A stretch of DNA of 64,000 bases, from positions 15,994,370 to 16,058,369 of the forward strand of contig NC_045140.1 of assembly GCF_008831285.2 (NCBI RefSeq), written 5' to 3'. Source of the DNA: Nymphaea colorata. Its lineage: Eukaryota > Streptophyta > Magnoliopsida > Nymphaeales > Nymphaeaceae. A model generated the notes under the pieces. That model had not been told where the DNA came from. It searched no databases and worked only from the letters and a program-made list of their open reading frames with translations. Of this stretch, positions 38,401-51,299 are shown one piece after another (the stretch's first letter is position 1; each line of letters begins with the position of its first letter). Position numbers and translations under genes: made by a program.

Positions 38401-41400
38401 AAAAGTGCCCAGAATAAGGGCCAGGAACCAATTATCCACCCCATGAGAAAGCTCTGCAACACACATACAAAAGTGTTTCCTTTATCATCATCTTAAAATC
38501 TGAAGCTTCTTCACTCTTGCATGAAAAGAAAAAAACAGAAAATGATTCTCTACGCTATTAATGTGTAAGATTAACACAAAAAGGAAAACAAATTGCTGCA
38601 ACATAAACATCTCCAAAGACCAAAATTTCAGATATTAGTATGCTCTTGATGAAAGTCAAAACAGACATGTCAGTTTCAGGAGCAAGCAACCATAATGAGC
38701 ATGGTTGCTGGTTCGGAAAATGAGAAGTCATCTCGTTCACATCTCCAGGTCAGTTCATCTCTGTCCACTTTCAGATTTCCATAATTGACATATGTATGGT
38801 ACAAAGATAAAAGAACTTGGCAAGGAGACAAAAACATCATGACTATAGTAGCATCTATAACTTGATGAGTAGCTCCCAGATCAAACGGAGTACTGAAATT
38901 GGTTTACAGTTGGCTAGTGAGCATTCATTGCTGGATAGGACAAATCACTTAAAAAAAACAAAGGACACCTGTTGGACTTTTCTTTCTTTTTTTTCCCGTT
39001 GACTACATGAAGACAATAATCCTTTTCTAAAATAAGCCAGCTCATTGTAGCCAAAGCTAATCTGAAACCTTCACAAGCTGGGGATTGAATAGGCGAAGCT
39101 TCCTGACATGGTATAGCAGTAGCTACTTTATTGCAAAATTAGCCTATCCATTATAAACAGTCTTCCAAGTAGGAGATATTTCTTGTCCTTCAAGAGTGAA
39201 TCCATACAGTTCACAAAGGAAGAAGTTAAAGAAACCAACAACTATGAGATGAAAAAAAAATCATAACAACAAATACCAGACAGGCAGAAGCTACAACAAT
39301 TCCTGTGCCAGTCTGGACCGAGTACTCTCCTGATGCAAGTGGAAGATTTGGTTTATTAACCTGAAAAGTAAGGTATATATGTAATGTCAAAGCATGCATA
39401 AACTTAATATAAGTCTGACATGATTGAATGGAAAAAAATAGCAATTGGAATGCTGAACAGATTACACAACAAAGATAAGTAATGTACTGTAATGTAGAGA
39501 TAAGTTTATGCTACAGAAAGAGACCATAACAAATGTTTTTGCTTTACCTTATCAATCTCTATGTCAAACAGCTGATTCAATCCAACAATATAAATGTTCA
39601 TGAAAAGTGCAGGGACCACAGCCTGCCAAGAAAGAAAAAACAAAAAATAAAATGTAAAACTAGCCAAACTCCAGACTATGAGTTTGAAAGAGTGTAATAC
39701 ATTGTTATAAAGGCAAGAAAATTACTTGCAACAATCCAGTAACAAACAGCGGAGAGAAATCCGATAATCTTTCAACAGCAACAAGGGATACTGATACTAT
39801 GCTTATTGCCTGCTCAAAAAAGAACCCAAACATCCAAGAACATCATTTGGAATGCAAAAAAAAGAGCTGTTGCTGAAGAGTTAACTTACAGTGCCAATAA
39901 CAGTATGAGGCCTTGAAAATCGATAGAATGCATTCAAGGACTTCTGAAAGGAAGTCCAAGCACTTATAGCCTCAGGCTCAGATCCATATGTTTGGTCCCA
40001 AGAGGCACTAGGAGAGGTGTGGTAACGCTGCCCTGATGCAATTTTCTTCTCAACTCTAGAGATGAGATGGCCCCATTCACATTTATGTGACCTCACAAAA
40101 TGCCGGCCGTTTAGAATAGCAAAGGCTTGGATGTTTGACAACCTAACTCTCCCTAGAATTCCAGAAATTTAAGGCATTAGCAGATGCAAACCAGGATTCT
40201 TTGACATTGTAGGCAGAAAAATCAGTTAAACAAACGATTATTCCAGAAACAATAAATAAATAATTTGGCATCCTTCTTAGTAGCAAAATAAGGTAGGGCC
40301 ATCAGAATCATAACTCAAGGACAAGCACAGGAATGCCACTGTCAACAGGAAATAAGTTTAATTCCAACTTCAAAGAAGTCTTCCCTCCAGTGCTTTCAGT
40401 GTGAAATTTGTAAAATCAAAGAACAATACAAAAATCAGAATCAGCCGATAAGACACTTATCAACTGATTATACGACACAAGTTTATAACATCTGAATCAT
40501 CTAGCACCTCAATTTGCAGTTGTTAATTCATGCCAAAAAAGTTTATGGCTAGAACACTATTGAGCTAATGTCTGAGGCAGACAAAAGTTGTTCCACAAGC
40601 CTATGTTTCATAACTTCCATTCACCAGCATTTACTTGGAATTTCTTGCGGTGAGAACAACTTCATCTTCAGATACGATAATCTAGTAATAAACTTTATCT
40701 TATACTTTTATATTAGCATATTTAAGGTCGAAACAACTTTTCCTCTCCACTAAACCCGAGAAATGCTTACGCCAACCTCTTGTTCAGTAACAGAGATTTC
40801 AAAAAAATCTACGGAAATTGTTATGGCATTCATCTGGTTTGCAATTATTTGATGCCAGTAACATTAGATTTATCCGGTAGAACTTTGAGCGCCTGTTCGT
40901 CTAGACCTTCTTAACTGTTCAAACGGGACTCGCATCAGATCGAGCATCTTTGGGAGATTAAGTTCATAACTATCCGAAAGGCTAAAACTATGTGCAGGTG
41001 GCCTAGTAATCAAAACTACCCAGCCTACTATGATCCACAGTCCACAAATCTGAGAACAGATCTTACACGTTCAAACAAGATTCGTGTCAACCGAGCATCT
41101 GTGGCAGATTTAGTACCCAACTACCCGAAATTCAAAGCGCAAGTGCTCTAGTAATCGAAACTATCGGACCTAATATGGTTCATACTCCCCATATATATGG
41201 AAGCACCAATCAACACTCACTGACGAGCTTCTACCTTTTTCCAGTTTAGTAGCAAAAGTATGCATTCAAGGGACAAACCAACACCACCATTACCACTGAT
41301 CATTTCATACCTCCTGTCCTCTTCTTTCAGATCGCCCACATACACACACACACACACACACACAAAAAAAAAAAAAAAACCCCAACAAGCGATAGCAGAA

Positions 41401-41691
41401 ACTGCATTAAGCAACATAGAATAATGACAGAACATACTCGGACACTGAAGTGTCTTCCATGCATCCAATTTAACTCTCCTTGGCCAGCAAGAAGCATAAT
41501 CACCTAAAATACGATTAGTTAGTACCTTCAAACAACGGAAAAAGAAGATAATCAAAAGGAGCCAGAAGAAAGATAATAACAAGTACGGGTTGGTGTTGTC
41601 AAGGAAACAATCGCATACCCTTATGAAGGCAGGAAAAATCAAAAGCACAACATTTTTGTTTATTGAGAGCTCCAACAACAAGGGAATCCAT
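35372..41691 (-). CDS. HPT1: Homogentisate phytyltransferase, chloroplastic (VTE2-1)
   Basis: Thirteen exons join in phase: 41691-41619, 41503-41438, 40152-39890, 39809-39726, 39622-39548, 39360-39277, 38453-38364, 37878-37777, 37689-37594, 36748-36677, 36582-36487, 36087-35983 and 35413-35372, giving 415 residues. The enzyme transfers a phytyl group from phytyl diphosphate to homogentisate, the committed step of tocopherol (vitamin E) synthesis, in plastid membranes. An N-terminal plastid transit region (start [12 protein letters not shown]) is followed by the UbiA core from [15 protein letters not shown] onward. The first Asp motif, NQLFDIEID (N178, D182, D186), and the second, DIPDIEGD (312-319), bind the diphosphate through Mg. 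Hydrophobic membrane helices fill the rest, and the end is [13 protein letters not shown]. High similarity to Arabidopsis VTE2 segments, recalled from memory, favours HPT over the homogentisate geranylgeranyl or solanesyl enzymes. The last coding exon is only 42 nt. Confidence 0.96.
35419..35461 (-). repeat. (GA)n microsatellite acting as polypyrimidine tract
   Basis: (AG)15 at 35421-35450 reads as (CT)n in the phytyltransferase transcript and ends a few bases before the CGCAG acceptor of the last exon (35413-35372). The tract is therefore the polypyrimidine stretch of the last intron. Confidence 0.85.
37030..37290. repeat. Tandem duplication in phytyltransferase intron
   Basis: Two copies of a unit of about 140 bp carry TTAGTTAATTGAATACTATGG, a TGGTTGTGG segment, AAATGCATTAA and TTTATGGATC in the same order. 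They are diverged by several substitutions and small gaps. The pair lies in the intron between exons 9 and 10. Confidence 0.85.
41341..41363. repeat. (CA)n microsatellite with oligo(A)
   Basis: (AC)n followed by a run of about 16 A, within the intron between exons 2 and 3 of the phytyltransferase gene. On the transcribed strand it reads oligo(T) then (TG)n. Confidence 0.9.
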
Positions 41692-42015
41692 GTATGCCTC
41701 GTAAAAGTCTGTATCTCAGTCCGGAACTCAACAGTTTGAGCTATACCCTACATTCAAATACAACAAGCGCTACCACTGAACCTCATGCATCAATACCCGA
41801 CTCCTAACGCCAAAGAGATTTTCGGGAAAATGGGATGAATAGTACGGAGCTTTAGGCAAAAGCGAATAATTTGGTTTCTTGGGGAATGATAATTTTGGAC
41901 AAATGGGAGTCTGTCATCTACTTCCGTCAAGTGGGTATCGCCGCTTCCTCCAGAAAACTCGAAGCAGAAAATCTCAACTAGATGGGAATCTCACCCTGCC
42001 ACTCTGAGGAGCGAA

Positions 42016-42019
<4 letters not shown>

Positions 42020-42051
<32 letters not shown>
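42020..42051. repeat. (CT)n microsatellite in phytyltransferase leader
   Basis: About 16 CT dinucleotides, followed by CGCT repeats and later CTCCCT repeats up to 42112. On the minus strand this is a GA-rich 5' leader, roughly 150 bases downstream of the presumed TATA box and 330 bases upstream of the start codon. Confidence 0.9.
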
Positions 42052-42054
<3 letters not shown>

Positions 42055-42195
42055 CGCTCGCTTTCTCGCGCAACCGCTCACTCTGCCTCTCCCTCTCCCT
42101 CTCCCTCTCCCTCGTTCCTTCTCTCTGCCACTCTTCCTTCGATAAACGAACAAGTGGAGAGATCGAGACGGGAGAGGCACGAGCTCCCCATCACT

Positions 42196-42203
42196 CTTTA
42201 TAG
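42196..42203 (-). promoter_or_regulatory. TATA box, phytyltransferase promoter
   Basis: Minus-strand CTATAAAG lies just upstream of the GA-rich stretch. A start of transcription about 30 bases downstream (near 42165) would give a leader of roughly 470 bases before the ATG at 41691. No competing TATA box was seen closer to the start codon. Confidence 0.55.
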
Positions 42204-43644
42204 GGTTCAAGTTCAAAGACAGAAATTGAACCAAAATTTACTGAAGCAACCCAAATTAATGGAAAGCTTTCCAGCCATCCTCCCCGACGGTCATGACGCC
42301 TAGTCTTGAAAGCAGACAGGCCAACCACTTTGACATCCTCCACGAGGTCGTCTGGACGCAGCCACCTTCCCCAGCACGCATGAAACAGAGCTACAACTAT
42401 TTCAGGCACGTATTATTTAATAACATTTTATTGAATTTTGCGTTTATTACACGCGTCCACTCCTCAATTTTACGGTAGCAGTTTCAATAATATTTTATTG
42501 AATTTTTATTTAGGTTCTAAACGTTCACAAGAAATCAGCTGGACGATTGCTACAGATCATCACGGAGGCAGCCAGGCAGGATCATGAAATGAAAACTGAA
42601 AATAGCGTTGGACGTTGAGGGCAATTTTTCAGATTTTCACTATCATTCATATTCATAGTGGATGCAACAATTTTCAAGACCGATGCAAATTAAGAAGTAG
42701 AAGGGAATGTTCATGATTTGTTTGTATCATTTGAAATGGGTGTTGCACTATAATCAATTTTTGTGGGATTAAATATATATATATATATATATAGAACATT
42801 AAATATATAGTTAACAAATTTTAAATTGATCATATGGCAGTGACTCTGGCTGTCCTATGTAATTGGACTCAGGTCCACCTATGTCCAACCACTAAATTAT
42901 ATTTTAAAGAATAGGCTCGCCCCATGGAACCTCCTCCTATTTCTAGTCCTCCCGACACAGCTCTAAACTTGTCAAGGGGCTGATTTAGGCTTTTAGCTCT
43001 TGCCCACCCAAACAGTAAAGAGGACTATGAATCAAGAGATACCATAGAAATCAAAATCTAATGTTTTATCGTACTTTTTGAAATAAAAAAATAGTATACA
43101 TTTTTTTGAAATGGACACCATGAATTCACTGTTAAACTACGATTTCAAACATGATGATCGGACTCTTAATTAGCATTTAATTCAAACACATGCATGTCCC
43201 ACATGAAGTTTGTGGCCTTGGAAGATTATCATGAGCCCTTTCAACCACAGATTTCATATTCAACCTCTCCTCATTATAAAATTCCATGAAATTAAGGAAC
43301 AATGAAGATCTCAAATTCATAGTTCCCAAACCCGGAGTTCCCTAAAATCCAATGCCCCTTAAGTTGAACACCTGTAGCTGCTAGAAAAGATATTTTATTG
43401 CCCAGAGGTTGCTTTGTTCTGTTTCATTAATTTCCTATCTGGGCTGCAAAGGGGTCCATGTAGAGCTGGATCTTGTCATTTTCCACTGCAGTCTTACCTA
43501 ATTCTGCCAGTTGCTTCGATCCCACCTGACTGCAACACTGACTACTTCTCTTCACTGTTTTCCAGTTTTCATACAGTGGAGATAGTTCCTGAACTATCAT
43601 GGGGGCCAGTGTTTGGATGACATAAGATAGCTCAAAACAACCAA

Positions 43645-43677
43645 AATTATATATGATGGTGAACATCATATATAATT
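43645..43677. repeat. Perfect 14-bp hairpin
   Basis: AATTATATATGATG and CATCATATATAATT are separated by GTGAA. It is an isolated AT-rich inverted repeat in noncoding spacer, possibly a trace of a small transposon. Confidence 0.88.
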
Positions 43678-46600
43678 GTACATTCCAAAATCGATTGTAG
43701 AACTTAGGCTAACTAGGGAGCGAGATATCTAATTTTAACTGATTACTTAAGTTTATTTTTCATGAGTTTCTCTTCTTTCTTTACTATTATACTTGTTTCA
43801 GAGTTCTCACGATATGAGCTTTAACTCTGTTGCACGAAATAGTTAAAAGTTATCTCCGCATTTCTCGGTCTGCAAGTCCAACTTACCAAGAAAACATGGC
43901 GGTTTTTATTATCAAAGGAAATTAACAAAAAAAAAAAAAGGAATTTATTCAGCTTGTTGGAGACAGTGGCATCTTTGAGCAAACCCATTGCCAGAATCAT
44001 GCAGCACTGCCAAGTCCCATTTTTTCTAGAAGGATGTTGTGAAAACGACGCACGCAGGGGCTTTCAAAACTTAAGATATTTGATCATATTTATTTTGAAT
44101 ATGGAATTATCTGTTATTGTTTAAAAGTTATACATCTTTCAGCTCAGAATTTTTTCTTTATCAGTTATGGCAGCAGCATTAGGGAAATTTGCTTTTAGAG
44201 TGTCACTTTTTACAATGATCCAAAGGACCGATCTCCCTTTTCTTATTCTATTCATATGGACTTGAGTTTTTTTTATAGACAATTATCAAAAATTATTTTA
44301 TAGGTGTCATTTCGACAACATTTAACCGTCGAAAGTGAAATGTCATAATAAATAATATGCTTGGGTCAATTCTACTCTAAAGACTCATGTGTGTTTTCAT
44401 GGGAGAGCTTAAAAGGACCACCCTTCCCAATGATATGCAGGGAGGGGCATCATCCTTTCACTGTCTCTCCTGTTGAAGTTGAAATATGAATTAAGACTTT
44501 TTATCTTTTTGCTAAAAAGTAGACAACTTTTTTAAGTCAAAAATATGACATTCAATAGAAGAAGCCATGTCCCGTCCTCATATTTTTAAAAAGAGAAAGT
44601 TTACTATTATCATGTTCCAAAAACTTTAATTTGACCCTTTTTTAAAAAAAATAAAAAATATATAATTCGGCCCTGATAAGAATTTTAAAAAATACCTTTC
44701 GGGACTTGATATAGACAACGAAAGTAAATGCTTGTACGTTTACTTTAAATGAAAAAAAATGGTTTCTCGATCAAGTAGGTGGGTGAAGTTTGCACCTGCA
44801 GATCTGTTGGACGTTATTATGGCAACGATAACATTACGATAATCTCTCACACACACATTGGCACATGCAAACACTATAAAACTGCGCATACACCTTGCTA
44901 AGAAATAAGAATAAATAAAAAAAATAATTAGTCGTATTTCTAGAGTTTTGTATTTGTTCAAGGCCTTGTCGTGGACGTAGAAAAATTTTCTGAAAAAATA
45001 CACTTGTTGTCAAATAGATTAATGGAAGAATGTTGAGTGTTCAATATCGTCTAGTTCCAGGTTCTACATAAGCAGTTGGATGGTTAAATCTTTTTCTTTC
45101 TGTTATACTGCTCCAGATTCTATCTATGGTGGGTTACAGATCGAGTCTCGGATAGTAAATAGAAAAATGCAAACCCTGTAACCTACTCTGTCCCATTAGG
45201 AACCATAATGTGTTAAGTGGAAGACAAAACCTGCCTCTTTTTAATTTGTTTGCCGCTTTATGATACGATCGAGGTGGAGTTCCCTCGTATACTATTTTCT
45301 TCTTCTTTTTGTATGCAGGAAAGAAGAACGCACTTAGAGAAGGCCATAAACGGTGTATAATAATCCCGACAAGCTATTATTGGGTCTTTGTCTTATGGAA
45401 ACCGAGAAGAGGTGGTTTTAAATTAAATGCACTCACGTCTGCCTTATATCAATGTCATGGTTATACATCGTTGTCTTTGGCTTTAGCAATAAATGCAACT
45501 TTTTAATATCTCAGCTACATTCAGAATATTGCAAGTTTTTTTTCTTTTTCTTTTGTTTTTTTTAGGAATTTAAGCTGGCAGGCACGTTCCACTTGATATC
45601 CAAAGAGAAATGCACTCTGGATGTTGAACTCTTTTGCCACTTAAATAGGGTTTTTACTCTTTTTTTTTTGTGTGTGTGTGTGTGTGTGTATGTGTGCATG
45701 ATTCAAATATATTGGACACCTGATAATTGTTAGATGGTTAAAAATTTGAAAAATGTTACCGAAAACACCAAAAACCATTGCTAAAAGTATCATGAGCGAT
45801 TGTTTTTTAGCAATAGATTTTTAATTTATAACTATTTTGGAACTGAAATTCATCCAAGTGAACCTTGAGGCATGCAGCTCAATGCAATATATCAAGATGT
45901 GTGTTTGTGGTGCGTGTGTGTGAACCAAAATAGCTTACACATGACCACATATAAAAAAAAAAAAAGAAAAGCTTTTCACATTTGATTAAGAAGAGTGTGC
46001 TTATATTGCTTCTCACGTTTTTTTATTTCACATATTTCTCAATGATCGTTTATTTTCATAATTGCTTTAAAAAAAAACTTCATGGTAAAAAAAGTCGGCG
46101 TTTGTCCCATATCTAGAACGTAGCATATATCGTAACAAGCAACAACATGATAATGAAGACATTCACACACTTAGATTAATCGAGTCAAACCGTGTTTTTA
46201 CAGTAAGCCATAAACTGCCAGTGACCGACGAATTGAACTGTGTGGATCGCGGCACACCCGTATACTAGTGAAACGTCGAAATCAATAAAGTTGGCGGTGG
46301 ATTGGAAGCGACTGCGGCTTTTGGTTACCGTCGTGAATTTGGTTTTACCACAAAGCAGGTGCATGATCACGTAGCTCTCATGAAGTCTTGTCATGATCAG
46401 AACCACCAAGATAGAAACAGAGTGAGTCCAGATCTAAAGTACTCCCGTCCTTGGCAAAAGAAAGACAGGACCAAAAAGGCTAATTAAATTTCTAGCAGTT
46501 CGCTTTATGTTTGAAAATGACGAGCCAATTGTTCAAGATAATTTATTAGCATATGGTCTCTTGCAACTCTTTATAAGATTTTACGGCTTAAGGTATCCCC

Positions 46601-47069
46601 TTCCCTCCCCTCTATTTGCTGCTGATTGAGATAAGTGTCTTCTAATGAAGTGCCAATTCATGAAGAAGTCACGATTTTGTGCTGCCGCCATGTGCAACAA
46701 GATGCTTCAGGGGTGATATTTTTGCGATGGATATATGGAGAGAAGTTTTTTGTGGAGATAGTTTCTGCACTCATTGTCAAATCAGTTGTGGAACCACATG
46801 AGGGCTTGTGTGGGCAGTTGTCCACACAGTCCTCCCGCAGAATTTAGTTATTTACATATGGGTTGCCCCTACATAATTTGCTTATTTTCTATGTATTTGG
46901 TGCCCCTCAACACGTGAAGGATCGATGGTCTTTTTGAATTAATGCTCTTCAGCCAAAAAAATTCCTGCTTCACTAGTGTTCATAGGTGCATGCATGTGTC
47001 ATTGTCTTCCAACTTGCCTTGCCCCCACTGCAAGTAGGTTAGGTTGGTTTCATGTGATAAAATACAGAA

Positions 47070-47146
47070 CACACACACACGGGGAGGCACCCCGAAGCAT
47101 GCATGCACATGCATGTGTGTACACTCTCACACATACACACACACAT
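47070..47146. repeat. Alternating purine-pyrimidine tract
   Basis: ACACAC runs, GCATGCATGCACATGCATGT and further CACACA runs lie close together. Such alternating tracts are candidates for Z-DNA. There is no coding function. Confidence 0.7.
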
Positions 47147-50100
47147 CACGTAGAGGTTGCATCCATTTCATAAGCTAAAAGCCCAAAGTCAATTTTTCAG
47201 AAATTTTAATTTGGTTTGTGTAAAAATTTTGAAAAATGTAGTTGGTCTCTCACGGCTCTTTAACAAAAAAAAAAAAATCTTGGATCCGCTCTAAGTTGAA
47301 TAGAAGAACCACGTGAATGTGCAAGGTGGAGCTCATACGTGGCCCGTAATAGAAGTAAGAGTGCCCCTTGCCCCTTTGACGCGTAGATAGATGCGGACAT
47401 GACCAGAGGCGTTGCCTTCACTAGAAGCCCATGCCTGCATATAGACATACGCTTGCCAGATGCTATAGCTAAAGGACAAGCGACGCTACTGATGCGATAT
47501 AATTAGGGCAAAAATGGTCCAAAGTATGCGTTAGGTCGTATCGAAGTGGGACTCTTGGATGTTCATCTTCTCTATTTTCTCTTTGCCGTGAGTAGAAATT
47601 CCAGCAATATCAGCTATGGCCTATAGTTTGAAGCTCGGTAGCAAAGGCAAAAGGCTTTGGTTATGGAGCACTAATACTTCAAACTATAACATTTAAACGG
47701 CAACCAATATATAAATGAGTATATGATTGTTATGTATTAATGTATAAATAAACGATTTATGTACGTCTATGGGGGCAATTGCCTATACAAGCCCATATGT
47801 GCCGCTGCCACCAGTTTGACTTGGTTGGCTGTACCAAATAAATCCAATCTGAAGCAGATAACAAGCTTGGATGAGCAGATTTTGCTCGCTTTTGTACCTT
47901 CTGAGCTGTGGGTCGTGCCGTCACTTGATGCAATGGATTTCCATGAGGACAAGAGCCATCAAATCGGAGAAACGCCACGAGTTGATCATTGTCTCGACAC
48001 TTCATCCCTTTGCGATGCCAATGCCCTGTGACGAATGATATGGTCGACAAGGAACAGCGGCACCATCATTAATTTGCATGCATTTTCGCATCTGTGGCGC
48101 TCTTCTTTTTATTTCACATTCTTCAAAATAAAACGTCGCCCCCGTACAGGTCCATTTCAATAGATATGATTATTTCACTGATAACTAAATCTTTATGGCT
48201 AGAATTTGCTAGCCAAGGCAAGCAGATAAATTATTAGTGTCGGTTTCGACGATCGAATCTTTCGGTCAAAAAATGCAATGCATCGTGCTACATACGGCCA
48301 AACCGGTATACTTCTTTTTTCTTGGTTTAGGTTTAAGATAAGGACTATATAAAATTTCAAAAACAAACAAAAATCAATTCACCTCGTTCCAGCTATATAA
48401 ATATATATATATAATAAATGATGACTACAGATTCACTTTTTCTTTTTGTTATTCTCTTAATCATCCATCATATAAAATTAAACAGCTCTAATTAAATGGC
48501 TATGGGACTCTAAAAAATGGCTATGGGACTCTAAAAAGCAAGAGTCATCATTCAATTTTCACACACACACAGAGTACGTGTATATATATATATATATATA
48601 TAGTTTTATTCCTTTAGACAAGTTTTAACACACAAAAAAGGAGGCTGCCCAATAAAATGCATCAGGGCAATTTCAACAACATGACGAGGTCCACCAAATT
48701 CAAAGAAAAAACAATTCCATCCCTCTTAGCTAGAGGGAACCACAAATATACCGGATTTGGACATTCATTTTAAAAAGATCATAAGGTGGATATTAAATTG
48801 AAAAAATAGTAACTTAGTTGCATTTTCAAAAGACTAAAGTACCGCTTTAAAGAAGTAAAAGATTTTAATTAAAGAAACCAATTTGTTTACTTCATTGAAG
48901 GGTATTTCAATTTCTTAAAAATACAACAATATTTTTATTTTTTTAACTTAATCTCTACCATGCCAAAAAATATATTAAGTATTCAGATAACTTCACTACT
49001 GTACAATGCAAACAAACACACAACCGTGTCACAATTAAAAAACAATACGAACCACGCATACTATATCATGGAAATTGAGTTGAATTTTTGGCTTCCTCTA
49101 GATTTTGATAGGCTAGAGATCCGGACACCAATAAAATCCTCAGAGCATGGTTTTTTGTTAAAACAAAAAAAATCAGAGTTTGGTTAAAACAAAGATCAAC
49201 TTTGCCTACTTTTTAGCGAATAAATAACTTGGCATTGTGGAAAAAGTTTAAAAGCTCAGACGCAATTCAGTTCAGTTCATGACTTTGCCCTGCTAAACAA
49301 ATTCAGACTTCAACCTTACCAACTTCTAATACAAGAATCATGCTGAACACAAAAAATATTACATATAGACAGTAGTGAATGCGGACATTATAGAAACAGG
49401 GGAAAATGCTATATTGAATTACTAAGAAAAAAGTGTTCCAAGGACAAGGCAGAAACTCCTGGAGTGGATGACAGGTAATCTTGTTCTCTAATTATTGACC
49501 ATCACTGATAAAATGACTTCACGAGCTTTCACCCAAACTTTACAATTTTGGGAGACAGGATTCGTCATCCTGTGGAGGCAAAAAACTTTCAGGGAACCAT
49601 GAATTCCTTCAGAGTTCAATCGATTGAACAGATATACTCTGAAGCTACACACGTCCAAATTTTTCTATAGTAATTAAACATTATAGATTAAACTACAACA
49701 ACATCAAAGCAGATTCTCTTTTGAAATATATTTGTGGTTGGGTAATATATATCCTTAATTCAGACCCCATGTCCAAGTTTCGGCTTCTTTCTTTTTAATC
49801 AACAATGAACTTGAACCCAAGGTTGTATTGTGCTGAAGAGAGGATATGGACAAGGCTACTGACTGCTAATTTCTGGTGCATACTAACATCGACATCACAT
49901 CCTCAAAGGAAGAAGATGAGAGATCTCAAAATGAGTTCATCTAAACAGGAAAAGTTCCAATCAGACTCTGCAATCATATTTAAGGACCACCGAATTATTC
50001 ATTGCATAAGGCCACACAATGGCATAACTAGGTTCAAAAGTCAATTGGTAGTGATTGCAACTTTTAGAAGGGCATATAGACATAGCAACACGTTGACATT

Positions 50101-51299
50101 GACATTATATTCATAGAGAAGAAGCATGCACCTCCGTTATCAACATGCAAATCCAAACTCGAATTTCAAGGCCACACAAAATTCATCCAAGAATCACCTT
50201 CCGCTTGACAGTATTTAAAAGGATGGATGTTGATTGGCGACTGACCAATCTTCACACAAGACATCTTCAGACTGAGGACAATGTTTCCATAAACTGCCGA
50301 GTTACCATGAAGGATTTAAGGTTCAACCTTGGGCAGTCACACCAAGTTCTGAGAAGTCTTTGGAAATGAAAATCGGATGGCACATTCCAAATTTCTGATC
50401 TTGGGAAATCTGAAGGAAAAACTTGATACAGCTATTTATTATTCAATAATAAACAATATATGACAAACAAAAGCATATGTGCACATATAAAAATAGGGCA
50501 CAATGTTTAGGTTCTTTTTTTTTTCTGACAGTTAAATAGAAGAGCTGGACAAGTGAGTTTCTTATAGTCATAATTTTGTTGCAAGAAATACTAGAATTGC
50601 TGGTAGTCATAGGACTTGTAGTCTAAAGTTCATGAAAAATACAGAGGAACCCATTTCAGCAACTAAATCTACAGAAAAATGTAGTTAAATGCAGTTGAAT
50701 TACCAGGAAAGGAATGACAAGCATAGCAACATCCTTGCATGAACGCAGAAGCAGTTTTTACCAAACAATATATGATAGACATGATAAATCATGTAATGAG
50801 GAAAGCTAAACTTAAATTTGCAGATAGTTCAAAAAAACAAATACTGGTCACAGCTTTTGCAAATGGCTGTCAGGCCTAAGGCAAAAGGTATGAACTTGCA
50901 TACCAAAGAGCTCAGCATTTTCCAAACAGAGCTTCTCAAAATTAGCTCATGGTCAGCTAAAGGCTTTCAAACTGAAGGACGCTCAGAGATCAATATCTTA
51001 GAAATTTGCCGAACCCCAGCTCGTCAGTCAGAAAGAAGCAAGAGTGCAATATTTCAACCAACGAAACAGTGATATTACTACATGTGACAGGACCCCCAGC
51101 TCAATCTGTTTAGACCTCAGAATGAGAGGACAAGGCAAGCGCAAAACTACATTTAGTGAGACCAATTATGATGATACACCAAAGCTTGATAGTAGAGGAC
51201 CAAAAATCAGCCACTTCATTCTATCAGAAGGGATCAACAGCAAAATTCAACCTTGGGACAAACAAGAGAGCAGAATTTACATCAATAGACTATTAAGCT

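Larger units (their letters stand above)
42204..51299. other. Large spacer without recognised gene
   Basis: The left end is phytyltransferase promoter sequence. The rest is AT-rich with microsatellites ((TA)n at 42774-42793 and 48575-48601, (TG)n near 45670), fragments of GGGCCC-containing plant repeats (about 44630-44720, 47180-47270 and 47690-47815), and a 22-bp tandem duplication at 48494-48537. Frames at 46635-46847, 47757-48050 and 49805-50116 have no recognisable domain. The right end lies downstream of the CSN5 relic. Confidence 0.5.

Noticed and set aside
47757-48050. Overlapping frames on both strands
   Set aside because: The left part is a fragment of a dispersed repeat, and neither translation shows a domain.
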